Notes under the pieces: model-generated
What the model was told of the DNA's origin: nothing
Database searches by the model: none
Seen by the model: only the letters and a program-made list of their open reading frames with translations
Shown: positions 1-7,933 of the stretch, one piece after another
Position numbering within the stretch: position 1 is the stretch's first letter
Layout: every line of letters begins with the position of its first letter
From: Betaproteobacteria bacterium
Lineage (GTDB): Bacteria; Pseudomonadota; Gammaproteobacteria; Burkholderiales; SG8-39
Direction of reading: 5' to 3'
Assembly (NCBI GenBank): GCA_005883675.1
Contig: VBCM01000095.1
Coordinates: 1-43,765 of the forward strand
DNA length: 43,765 bases
Program-made: the position numbers and the translations under genes

Positions 1-1961
1 TCGAAGAGCGTGCGCGAGAGGCCCTGCACCACGTTGCCTTCGATCGTCTGGCGCAGCGTCAGCGGGTTGATCACCAGTCCGCAGTCGTGGGCCACGGTGA
101 AGCGTTTCGCCCAGATGCGGCCGCTCGCGCGATCAACCTCGACTTCCGCCACGACCGCTACCGCCGTGCCATTGCGGTCGGCGAACGCGATCCCCTTGCC
201 CTTGCCGAGCGATGACCAGCGCGCTTTCTCCGCCGCGGCCTTCACCACTGCTGCGTGGCGCGGATTGGTGAGGTAGCGCAAGCGGAAAGCGACCGGGTCC
301 TCGCCGGCGGCGTGCGCCAGTTCATCGATGAACTGCTCCGAGGCGAAGTGGATGTCCGGCCCGACCGGATCGCGCAGGTGCGAGGTGCGTAGCGGCGAGC
401 AGCCGGCGACGACGAGCGGCGCGATCGTCTCCCACGCGAGGCGCTTGTTCTCGAAGCCGTAGGACTCGCCCGGCGTGCCATAAATCTGGTTCCCCTTCGG
501 CGTCAGCCCGAGTGCCTGGCCAAGCAGGCTGTCCGCGGGATTGGACTCGTTTGTCGCGATCTGCTGGCGCGAGAAGCCTTTGGCGAGGAAGTCGTACGCG
601 ATGACTTTGCCGCTCGCATCGAGCGCCGCCCGCGCGCGGTGCACCGCCGCCGGCGCCTTCGGATCCCACGCCGTGCCGTCGGCGCGCATGCCTTGCACGC
701 GCACGGGCTTGGCCACCGCCCGCGAGAGGAATGCGGCGTCCAACGCGGCGTCGCCCGCATCGTTGCGCCCGTAGGAGCCGGGACCCGGCACCCAGACCGC
801 GCGCACTTTTTCCGGCGGCATGTCGAGCAGCTTCGCCACGCCGTCGCGCGTGTAGTGCGGCTTCTGCGAGCCGGTCCACACCGTGCAGCGATCAGCCTTC
901 ACGTCGGCGAGCGCGCACGCCGGCCCCATGCTGGCATGCGACTGGAACGGCCACTCGTATTCGGCCTCGATGACGCGCACTCCCGATGCCTTGAGCGCTG
1001 CCTCGACATCGCCCTGCTTCACCGGCTCCTCGCGTTTCACTGCTTTCGCGGCGCGAATGTGCTCATGCAGCGCGTCCATCGCCGGAAACGCCTTGGCGTC
1101 GTAGTGCCAGTCGATCTTCAATTGCTGCGCGGCGCGCACCGCATCCCATTCGCGCGGCGCGACGACGGCGACGAAATCCTTCTCACGCACGACGCGGGCG
1201 CCGCGGATGCCCTTGATCGAGCTTTCGTCCACGCCCCGCACGCTGCAGGCGGCGCGCGGCGGCCGGATGACGCGCGCATGCACCATGCCGGGCACGCGCA
1301 CATCGGTGACGTACTCACCGGTGCCGTACAGCTTCCACGCCACATCGCGGCGCGCGAGCGGCTTGCCGACGACCTTGTACTCCGCGGGCGGCTTCGGCTT
1401 CGCCGGCACGCTGATGTCCATCGGGTTGCCGGTCTGCTGGTTCCACTGCACCTGATGATGGAAGTAGCGGCCGCCGACGAGCTCCGCATACGTGGTCTTG
1501 CCGCGCGGCGAGACCACCGTTCCATCCTCGACGCGCAGCTCGGCCGCGGGGGCGCCCAGTCTGTCGGCTGCGCGCTCGACGAGCACGCGCCGCGCTTCGG
1601 CCGCCGCCTTGCGCAGCAGCCGCGCGCCGTTCGAGGTGCCGGTGCTGCCTGAAGCGCCACCCTGGTTGCAGGAGCTCGCGGTATCGCCCATCAGCACCGA
1701 AACCTTGTCGAAGCCGACATCCAGCTCTTCGGCGACGATCTGCGCCACCGCCACGTCGAGCCCCTGCCCCATGTCCATCTTGCCGAAGAAGGCGTTGACG
1801 CGACCATCGGGCAGGACGGCGATCCAGGAATCGAGCTCGTTCGGCACGAGCGCGGGCTTGCCCGCACTCTGGGCGAGCGCGTCGATCGGCGGCAGCGAGA
1901 ACGAAACGACGAGCCCGCCGGAGGCTGCAAAACTCATTTTCAAAAAGTCGCGACGGTCCAT
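1..1961 (-). CDS. Molybdopterin-binding large subunit of a xanthine dehydrogenase-family hydroxylase (IorB-like), 3' end cut by window
   Basis: About 653 codons are visible; the C-terminus lies beyond base 1. The protein opens with a twin-arginine signal (RRDFLK at residues 3-8, then a hydrophobic stretch ending near ALAQS), so it is probably exported folded to the periplasm, as in isoquinoline 1-oxidoreductase-type enzymes. Visible family signatures include GKMDMGQG (about residue 60) and a C-terminal portion reading TIEGNVVQGLSRTL. Members use a Mo-cofactor to hydroxylate N-heterocycles or aldehydes, with electrons leaving through the 2Fe-2S subunit encoded just upstream. The ATG at 1961 is preceded by GGAGG overlapping the stop of that gene, so the two are co-translated. 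It is the last visible gene of the leftward operon. The catalytic Glu region is outside the window. Family call is firm; substrate unknown. Confidence 0.9.
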   Translation of the reverse strand, partial: MDRRDFLKMSFAASGGLVVSFSLPPIDALAQSAGKPALVPNELDSWIAVLPDGRVNAFFGKMDMGQGLDVAVAQIVAEELDVGFDKVSVLMGDTASSCNQGGASGSTGTSNGARLLRKAAAEARRVLVERAADRLGAPAAELRVEDGTVVSPRGKTTYAELVGGRYFHHQVQWNQQTGNPMDISVPAKPKPPAEYKVVGKPLARRDVAWKLYGTGEYVTDVRVPGMVHARVIRPPRAACSVRGVDESSIKGIRGARVVREKDFVAVVAPREWDAVRAAQQLKIDWHYDAKAFPAMDALHEHIRAAKAVKREEPVKQGDVEAALKASGVRVIEAEYEWPFQSHASMGPACALADVKADRCTVWTGSQKPHYTRDGVAKLLDMPPEKVRAVWVPGPGSYGRNDAGDAALDAAFLSRAVAKPVRVQGMRADGTAWDPKAPAAVHRARAALDASGKVIAYDFLAKGFSRQQIATNESNPADSLLGQALGLTPKGNQIYGTPGESYGFENKRLAWETIAPLVVAGCSPLRTSHLRDPVGPDIHFASEQFIDELAHAAGEDPVAFRLRYLTNPRHAAVVKAAAEKARWSSLGKGKGIAFADRNGTAVAVVAEVEVDRASGRIWAKRFTVAHDCGLVINPLTLRQTIEGNVVQGLSRTLF

Positions 1962-1969
1962 GGCGCCTC

Positions 1970-2434
1970 CTATGCGAGCTGGCTCTGGGCGCGCTTGATC
2001 GCGCGCATGATCGCGACGTGCGTGCCGCAGCGGCATTTGAGCCCCGCGAGTGCGTCGCGCAACTCGGCGTCGCTCGCCTTGGGGTTCTTCTTCAGCACCG
2101 CGGCAGCTGTCATCACCCAGCCGTTGATGCAATAGCCGCACTGCGGCACGCCTTCGGCGACATAGGCCGCCTGCAGCGGGTGCGGCTTCTCCGGCGTGCC
2201 CAGGCCGGCGATGGTGGTCACCGTCTTGCCGGCGACCGCCGACATCGGCAGCACGCAGGAGCGCATCGCCTCGCCGTTCACGTGCACAGTGCAGGCGCCG
2301 CACTGCGCGAGCCCGCAGCCGAAATGGGGATTACGCAGCCCGAGGTCGTCGCGCAGCGCGTAGAGGAGCGGCATCTCCGGTTGCGCGTCCACCGACACGC
2401 GCTTGCCGTCCACGGTGAAACGATACGTCGCCAT
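1970..2434 (-). CDS. (2Fe-2S)-binding small subunit of the molybdenum hydroxylase (IorA/CoxS type)
   Basis: A 154-residue protein with the two-domain layout of small subunits of xanthine dehydrogenase-family enzymes. The N-terminal plant-type ferredoxin domain carries CGLAQCGAC (about residues 40-48) and a later single Cys (RSCVLP, about 60). The C-terminal helical domain carries QCGYC (about 98-102) and KCRCGTH (about 133-139), which bind the second 2Fe-2S cluster. It passes electrons from the Mo site to an acceptor; no FAD subunit is seen nearby, which fits the two-subunit Ior type that hands electrons to a cytochrome. It lacks a signal peptide and would travel with the Tat-exported large subunit. 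A strong GAGGAGG lies just upstream of the ATG. It sits 8 bases before the large subunit and 62 bases after the TctC gene. Confidence 0.94.
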   Translation of the reverse strand: MATYRFTVDGKRVSVDAQPEMPLLYALRDDLGLRNPHFGCGLAQCGACTVHVNGEAMRSCVLPMSAVAGKTVTTIAGLGTPEKPHPLQAAYVAEGVPQCGYCINGWVMTAAAVLKKNPKASDAELRDALAGLKCRCGTHVAIMRAIKRAQSQLA

Positions 2435-2496
2435 CCTTCCTCCTCAGGAAATATCGAGCAGGATCTTACCTCTGTCAGGGGCGCCCGTAACCGCGG

Positions 2497-3459
2497 CTAG
2501 CGCACGGTCTTTACGCCCGCCTCCTGCAGGATGGCGCGCATGTGGTCGGTGAATTCGTCGTAGAACTTGGCGAGATCCGCCGCGTTCTGGTAGCCGTCCT
2601 CGAACTGGTTGTCGGCGAGGAATTTGCGCCATGACGCGGTGCGCGTAAGGCGCCGGAACAGGTCCTCCCAATAGGCGACGTTTTCGGCCGGGATTCCCGG
2701 CGGCGCAACGACGCCGCGCACCTGCGGCACCGCCGGCACGTCGAAGCCCGCTTCCTTCAGCGTCGGCACGTCCGGAAATGCCGCCAGGCGCTTTTCGCTT
2801 ACCTGTGCGAGCACGCGCATGTTGCCCGCGCGGATGTGCTCGCCGGCTTCGGCCGCCTCGATCACCATCATGTTGACGTGGCCGCCGAGGAGCGCCGCGA
2901 TGCGCTCGCCGCCGCCGGGAAAGGAAATGAACGCCCAGCGCGAACTGGTCGCTTTCTGCAGGAGCTGCCGCACGACGTTGTCGCGGCTCGTCACGGAGCC
3001 GCCGGACTGCTTGAGCTGGCCGGGGTGCTCCTTCGCCGCAGCGATGAAATCGCCAAGCGCGCGGTAGGGCGAATCGGCCTTCACGGCGATGAGCGCCGGC
3101 TCGAGGACGAGCCGCGCGATAGGCGTCAAGTCGCGCAGCGTCACTCTTGCCTCGGTGCTGGTGAGGGGACTGGTGAGCCATACGCCGGTGAAAAAGCCGA
3201 TGGTGTGCGGCTCGCCCGCGCGCTCGGCGAGATACGCAGCGGCGACGGCGCTGCCGCCCCCCGTCTTGTTCACGACCTGCATTCGCACCGGCAGCAGCCG
3301 CTCTTTCTCGATCATGGTCGCCACCGCGCGCGCGAGCAGGTCGCTGCCGCCGCCGGGTCCCGTGTGCACTACCACCTCGATCGGCCGCGTCGGCTTGAAC
3401 GCATACGCGGGTGCGGCTACGACGGTGAGCGCCGCGAGCGCCATGCAAAGTGTCTTCAT
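2497..3459 (-). CDS. Tripartite tricarboxylate transporter substrate-binding protein (TctC/Bug family)
   Basis: A 320-residue periplasmic binding protein. A Sec signal peptide ends near AYA (residue 20). The body shows Bug-family features: RPIEVVVHTGPGGGSD near the N-terminus, NKTGGG about residue 65, and DVPTLKEAG about residue 230. Bug proteins bind carboxylated or amide ligands and deliver them to the TctA/TctB membrane pair; the ligand cannot be predicted. The frame stays open far upstream through TctA, but the ATG at 3459 is chosen because it begins the signal peptide and overlaps the TctA stop by an ATGA junction. It is complete, although the TctA gene it depends on is damaged. Confidence 0.92.
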   Translation of the reverse strand: MKTLCMALAALTVVAAPAYAFKPTRPIEVVVHTGPGGGSDLLARAVATMIEKERLLPVRMQVVNKTGGGSAVAAAYLAERAGEPHTIGFFTGVWLTSPLTSTEARVTLRDLTPIARLVLEPALIAVKADSPYRALGDFIAAAKEHPGQLKQSGGSVTSRDNVVRQLLQKATSSRWAFISFPGGGERIAALLGGHVNMMVIEAAEAGEHIRAGNMRVLAQVSEKRLAAFPDVPTLKEAGFDVPAVPQVRGVVAPPGIPAENVAYWEDLFRRLTRTASWRKFLADNQFEDGYQNAADLAKFYDEFTDHMRAILQEAGVKTVR

Positions 3460-4914
3460 TTGTTTTCCTCCTCCATTGCCCGCAAGCGCCACGCGTTCAG
3501 CCTCGCGACGAGCGGTATCAGCAGGATGAGCAGCGCGAACGACAGCATCAGCGCCGAGATCGGCCGCGACACGAGGATGCCGAGGCTGCCCTCCGACATC
3601 ATGAGCGACTGGCGCAGCGCGCGCTCCATGGCGCCGCCGAGCACGAGGCCAAGGACGAGCGGCGCGCTCGGATAGTCGAGCTTGCGCATGGCATACCCCA
3701 GCAGCCCGAAGCCCGCGAGCAGCGCCAGATCGAAGGCGCTGCCCGACACGCTGTACACGCCGACGATCGACAGGCCGAAGATCACCGGATAGAGCACGTA
3801 TACCGGCGCGCGCAGCACCTGCGCGAAGAGCGGCACGAGCGGCAAGTTGAGTATCAGCAGCATTACGTTGCCGATGTACATGCTCGCCACCAGGCCCCAG
3901 AACATGTCCGGATGCTCGGAAATGAAGAGCGGCCCCCGGGATGCCGAGCGTGAGGAGAGGCACCAGCGCGCCGCCGGTCTCTGAGTTGTTCGCGCCCTCG
4001 GGCGCCGCCACGCCTTCGATCACGCCGGTGCCGAACTGCTCGCGGCGCCGCGAGAAAGCCTTCTCCACGCCGTACGAAATGAAAGAAGCGATGGTCGAGC
4101 CGGCGCCGGGCAGCACGCCGATGAGAAAGCCGATCACCGAGCCGTTGACAAAGGCGAAGCGGCAATCGCGCATATCGCGCATGGTCGGCAGCAGATTGCG
4201 CAGGCCCTTCGGCACGGGCAGCGCCTGCGGCTCCTCGTGCGCTTCCATGTTGGCGAGCACCTCGCCGAGCGCGAACACGCCGATCGCGACAACCACGAAG
4301 TCGATGCCCGACAAGAGCTCCATGCGTCCGAAGGTGAAGCGCGAGGTGGTGCTGAAGGGATCGGTGCCGATGCCGGCGATCCACAGGCCGACGAGCATCG
4401 CGAGCAGCGCCTTCAGGAGCGAGCGGCCGGCAAGCAGCACCACCATGGCGAGGCCCAGCGCCATGAGCGCGAAGTATTCCGGCGAGCTGAAGGCGAGCGC
4501 GAAGCGCGCGAGCGGCGGGGCGATCAGCATCAGGCCGATGACGCCGACTGTCCCGGCAACGAATGAGGCGATCGCGGCAATGCCGAGGGCGGGCCCGGCG
4601 CGGCCTTTGCGCGCCAACTGGTAGCCGTCGATGCAGGTGACCACAGAGGACGATTCTCCCGGCACATTGAGCAGGATCGAGGTGGTCGAGCCACCGTACT
4701 TTGCGCCGTAGTAGATCCCGGCGAGCATGATGATGGCGCCGGCCGGATTCATGAGCGCCGTGAGCGGCAGCAGCATCGCGATCGTCGCCGGCGGTCCGAG
4801 CCCGGGCATGATGCCGACCACCGTGCCGAGCAGCACGCCGACGAAGCACCACAGGAGGTTCGCCGGGTGCAACGCTACCGCGAATCCCTGCATCAGGCCG
4901 GCGGCGATGTCCAT
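3456..4914 (-). pseudogene. Tripartite tricarboxylate transporter large permease TctA, interrupted by an internal out-of-frame deletion
   Basis: The first frame runs from the ATG at 4914 and gives normal TctA sequence (PGLGPPATIAMLLPLTAL, YYGAKYGGSTTSILLNVPGE, PGAGSTIASFISYGVEKAFS) up to LLTLGIPG. It then degenerates at about 3931-3940. The rest of TctA resumes in another frame as PLFISEHPDMFWGLVASMYIGN and runs to the stop at 3456. From family knowledge, about 18-20 residues of a membrane segment normally lie between these two points, so this is a deletion plus frameshift, not a simple slip. TctA is the main membrane channel of the transporter, so the gene as read would be non-functional. 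Junctions to TctB (TGATG) and TctC (ATGA) are intact, suggesting recent damage or an assembly fault. Confidence 0.85.
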
Positions 4915-5336
4915 CAGGGCAGCGCCACGCCGAGCGCGAGTGGAAACACAACATAGAAGGCGGCCACCAAAGCCACCGCCACCACGACAGCGCGCAGCGC
5001 GCCGCGCCGGTACATGACCGCGACGATGAAGTACGTGAGCGCGGCGAAGCTCACGGCGAAGCCGACCGCCTTGCCGAGCACGAGCGAAATCGCGAGCGCC
5101 GCCCATATCGCCAGCGCGCGGCCGGTGCCGCGCCAATCGATGGCGGGCGCCCTGATGCTAGCAAGCACGAGCGCGAGCGACAGCGCGAGGATCGCGAGGC
5201 CGTACCACAGCGGAAAGAAGCCGGGCCCCGGGCCCTCCGGCGTCAGGTAGTCCCAGCGGCGAGCTTCATTGACGATATAGCCGCCGAGCGCCGCCAGCGC
5301 CAGCCCGGACCAGAAGTCCGGGGAGCGGCGACGCAT
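4914..5336 (-). CDS. Tripartite tricarboxylate transporter small permease TctB
   Basis: A 140-residue membrane protein with about four helices, the usual size and shape of TctB. Visible features are the N-terminal RRRSPDFWSGLALAALGG helix, the conserved GPGPGFFPLWYGLAILALSLAL region (about residues 35-56, first part typical of the family), and two further hydrophobic stretches ending with VVFPLALGVALP. TctB is the small membrane partner of TctA. Its stop and the TctA start share one base (TGATG), and its ATG immediately follows the stop of the VOC gene, so it is translated within the same leftward operon. Identification rests on length, topology, the proline/glycine motif and position between VOC and TctA. 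Confidence 0.88.
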   Translation of the reverse strand: MRRRSPDFWSGLALAALGGYIVNEARRWDYLTPEGPGPGFFPLWYGLAILALSLALVLASIRAPAIDWRGTGRALAIWAALAISLVLGKAVGFAVSFAALTYFIVAVMYRRGALRAVVVAVALVAAFYVVFPLALGVALP

Positions 5337-5789
5337 CTACTTCTTCTTTTTCTTGGCTGCCTTGCGCACCGCTTTGCGCGGGACGGCGCGCTTCGCCGCC
5401 GTGGCCTTCGGCTTCTTGTAGCGGCCCTCGGGCACGATCTCGCAGACGATGCCGCCCGGGGAGCGGAACTTCACCGGCACGACGCCAGGGTCGCTGATGA
5501 TCTCGCAGCCGAGCGCGCGGATGCGCTTCTCGGCGCCGGCGAGGTCCGCGACCTCGACCGCGAAGTGATGGATGCATGGGCCTTCGCCGGCGGCACGCGA
5601 TTCGGCCGACTGCGTGCCGGCGTCGTACTGGATCAGCGCGAGATCGATGGTGCCGTCGCTCAAATGCCGCGACGTATGGTCGCGCACGCGATCGGTGTTC
5701 ATCTCACTGAAGCCGAACACCTCCCGGTAGAACTGCGTGGTGCGCTCGAGGTCCTCGACCTTCAGCGCGAGATGCACGATACGGCTCAT
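5337..5789 (-). CDS. VOC (glyoxalase/dioxygenase-fold) protein with a lysine/alanine-rich tail
   Basis: 150 residues. Paired beta-alpha-beta-beta-beta modules are visible: HLALKVEDLERTTQFYREVFGF near the N-terminus (shown in part by HLALKVEDLE) and HHFAVEVADLAGAEKRI at about residue 80. Likely metal ligands are the His of HLAL, the His of HHFAV and the Glu of CEIVPEG. The family includes lyases, dioxygenases and epimerases, so the reaction is open; position in a catabolic operon suggests a small acid or CoA ester. After the fold the last 30 or so residues are almost only Lys, Ala, Arg and Pro, ending in five lysines, which is unusual for VOC enzymes. The ATG at 5789 overlaps the preceding stop as TGATG and has AGGAGG four bases upstream; a GTG three bases earlier is possible. 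Confidence 0.85.
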   Translation of the reverse strand: MSRIVHLALKVEDLERTTQFYREVFGFSEMNTDRVRDHTSRHLSDGTIDLALIQYDAGTQSAESRAAGEGPCIHHFAVEVADLAGAEKRIRALGCEIISDPGVVPVKFRSPGGIVCEIVPEGRYKKPKATAAKRAVPRKAVRKAAKKKKK

Positions 5790-7150
5790 CACTCCTCCTT
5801 CAGCAAGGTTCTCAATTTTGCAATATTGGCCATCTCATCGAGCGCCCACACCGCGTCGCAGAGGCGGCGCGCTCGCCTGTTTCCGAAGACCGGCGCGATG
5901 AGATCGTAAGCCTTCGCGTCCACTTCCGCGCGTGTCATCGGGTTCTCGGCCGTGCCGCGCACCGCTTTCATATGGTGCCGCAGCGTCGTTCCATTGCGCA
6001 GAACGAGCTCGACGATCCCCTGGCGGCTGGGCATGGCTCTCGTCAGCTCGTCGTCGCCGCGCAGCTCGACGCGCTGGCGCACGGCCCGTACCCGGGGATC
6101 GCGCATGCGCTTCTCATCATGCGCAGCCTTGAAGCTCACCGTGCCATCGATGAGCATCACGGCGCACAGATGCTGCATGCAGATGTCGGGCATTGCGCGG
6201 TTGTCGGTCGTGTTGGCACCTTGATGGGCCACGCGAACGATGATCTGCTCGATATCGTCTGCTGTCACACGATGCTCGCGCATCAGCGCGTCGAGCGCAT
6301 CGAGCGGCGCCTGGATCGGCGAGCCGACCGACCAGCGCTTGATGTTCGTATTCATGATCTCGTAGGTCTCGCCGAGGCCGGCGACGAGGCGCTCGGGCTC
6401 GGGCTTGCGACCGTAGGCGACGAAGAAGCTGCGCTCGCCCGAGAAGGCGTCTTCGACGCCGGTGAAGCCGTGCGCGACCATCGTGGCGGCAGCAACGCCG
6501 TTGCGCGCCGGCAGGCCGCCGAAATCGAACGCTTTCTCGATGTGCTCCTCGTCACGCATCCAGCAGGAAATACCCGATGCCTGCTGCGCGGTATACGAAA
6601 GGCAATGGCGCACCTGCCGTTCATTGAGGCGCGCAAGCGCTCCGGCGGCGGCGGCCGCGCCGAACATCGGGCCGAAGCTGTGCGTCGAGTGCCCGTCCTC
6701 GCGGAACTGGTAGGCGTCGAGCGCCATGGTGAGCCGGCAGCCGATGTCGTAGCCGAGCGCCACCGCACGCAGAAAAGCGTCGCCGCTCGCGCCTTCGCGC
6801 TCCGCCATGGCGAGCGCCGCGGCCACGATGCCGCAACCGGGGTGCGTCAGTGAAGGCGCGTGCGAGTCGTCGGTCTCGTCGGCGTGCGCCAGCATGCCGT
6901 TCGCGAGCGCGGCATTCTCCGCGTTCGTCACGATGCCGGTGGCGGCGACGCCCGCCTCCTTCGCGCCGCCGCGCGTGCGGATGAAGGCGATGGCTTTCTT
7001 GCCCGGTAGCAGACGTGAGCCGGAAACCATCGCCGCGATGGTGTCGAGCACATGGTGCTTGGTCTTCTCCGCGACTGCGGGCGCGAGCCGCTTCTTCGGC
7101 GCCTGCGCGATGTACGCGGCGAGGCGCTGCATGACCGGTGAAACCGTCAC
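5789..7150 (-). CDS. MmgE/PrpD family protein (2-methylcitrate dehydratase-like)
   Basis: 453 residues, near the normal family length. PrpD-fold proteins dehydrate 2-methylcitrate or related hydroxy acids; homologues in catabolic operons act on other substrates, including as itaconate decarboxylases, so the exact reaction is open. Visible family motifs are HADETDDSHAPSLTHPG (about residue 88), HSFGPMFGAAAAAGAL (about 150), FDFGGLPARNGVAAATM (about 200) and NIKRWSVGSP (about 265). The GTG at 7150 overlaps the stop of the upstream SDR as GTGA; the first ATG is six codons later at 7132 and is the alternative. The coding frame remains open further upstream, but that part runs through the SDR gene and has no PrpD similarity. 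Confidence 0.9.
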   Translation of the reverse strand: MTVSPVMQRLAAYIAQAPKKRLAPAVAEKTKHHVLDTIAAMVSGSRLLPGKKAIAFIRTRGGAKEAGVAATGIVTNAENAALANGMLAHADETDDSHAPSLTHPGCGIVAAALAMAEREGASGDAFLRAVALGYDIGCRLTMALDAYQFREDGHSTHSFGPMFGAAAAAGALARLNERQVRHCLSYTAQQASGISCWMRDEEHIEKAFDFGGLPARNGVAAATMVAHGFTGVEDAFSGERSFFVAYGRKPEPERLVAGLGETYEIMNTNIKRWSVGSPIQAPLDALDALMREHRVTADDIEQIIVRVAHQGANTTDNRAMPDICMQHLCAVMLIDGTVSFKAAHDEKRMRDPRVRAVRQRVELRGDDELTRAMPSRQGIVELVLRNGTTLRHHMKAVRGTAENPMTRAEVDAKAYDLIAPVFGNRRARRLCDAVWALDEMANIAKLRTLLKEE

Positions 7151-7923
7151 GGCATGTATCCGCCGCCATTCACGTGGATCGCCTGGCCGGTGATGTAGCG
7201 CGCGTCCGGCCCGCAAAGCATGCGCACCATCGCGGCGATCTCCTCCGGCTCGCCGCGCCGGCCAATCGGCGGCGGCGCGCGCCGGCCCGCGGGCCGCTCG
7301 GGCACGCCGGGAAGGCCGCGCTCGCTTTCGATCGTGCCGGGCACGACGCAATTCACCGTAATGCCGCGCGGCGCCAGATCGAGCGCGAGCGCCTTGGTGA
7401 GGCCGGCGAGGCCCGCCTTTGCCGCGATCACGTGCGCGCGCTCCGTCGCGCCGCGATGGCCGGTGAGCCCGCCGATGTTGACGATGGCCCCGGCACCGGA
7501 TTGCGCGAGATGAGGCAGGCACGCCTGGCTGCAAAGGAACGCCGCGTCCAAGACGCTGGCGATGACCCGGCGCCATTCCTCGAGCGTAATGCGCTCGAAC
7601 GACGTCTCCACGCGCACGGCGGCGTTGTTGACGAGCGCATCGAGGCGTCCGAAATGCTTAACCGTCGCCTCCACCAGTGCGGCGACTTCGCGCGGCGCGG
7701 TGACGTCGGCGATGTGCAGCGCCGCCTTGCCGCCGGCTTCCTCGATCGTGGCGACGGTTTCCTCGGCCTGCGCGCGCGACGTGCGCGCGTTGACCATCAC
7801 GGCCGCACCGCCGGCGGCGAGCGAGCGCGCGATGGCGCGGCCGATGTTGCGAGCGCCGCCGGTGACCAGCGCAACTTTGCCGGCAAGCTCCACGCCGCGG
7901 GTCATGCCAATCGTGCTAGGCAA
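7147..7923 (-). CDS. SDR-family oxidoreductase lacking the canonical catalytic Tyr
   Basis: About 258 residues with a complete Rossmann fold: cofactor loop TGGARNIGRAIA near the N-terminus, NNAAV at about residue 95, the serine-position segment IVNIGGLTGH, and a C-terminal INxGGG-type end (HVNGGGYMP). The YxxxK motif is not normal: the segment reads ERAHVIAAKAG, so the Lys is present but Val occupies the Tyr position, and the usual Ser is replaced in NIGG. Catalysis must differ from classic SDRs, or the protein may act without redox turnover. I chose TTG at 7923 because GGGAGG lies five bases upstream; ATG at 7905 begins closer to the fold but has no ribosome site at normal distance. It lies between DctM and PrpD in the operon. 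Confidence 0.85.
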   Translation of the reverse strand: MPSTIGMTRGVELAGKVALVTGGARNIGRAIARSLAAGGAAVMVNARTSRAQAEETVATIEEAGGKAALHIADVTAPREVAALVEATVKHFGRLDALVNNAAVRVETSFERITLEEWRRVIASVLDAAFLCSQACLPHLAQSGAGAIVNIGGLTGHRGATERAHVIAAKAGLAGLTKALALDLAPRGITVNCVVPGTIESERGLPGVPERPAGRRAPPPIGRRGEPEEIAAMVRMLCGPDARYITGQAIHVNGGGYMP

Positions 7924-7933
7924 TTCCTCCTCC

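Noticed and set aside
639-1652. 337-codon plus-strand frame over the molybdenum hydroxylase gene
   Set aside because: His/Arg-rich shadow of the minus-strand coding sequence; no recognisable domain.
3925-3945. Programmed ribosomal frameshifting in TctA
   Set aside because: A whole block of about 18-20 residues is missing as well, which slippage would not explain; TctA homologues are read in one frame.
2497-5136. A single 879-codon minus-strand frame apparently fusing TctA and TctC
   Set aside because: Only the first part (TctA N-terminal region) and the last part (TctC) are protein-like; the middle is out-of-frame TctA. The long frame results from the TctA frameshift plus high GC, and TctC has its own signal peptide and start.
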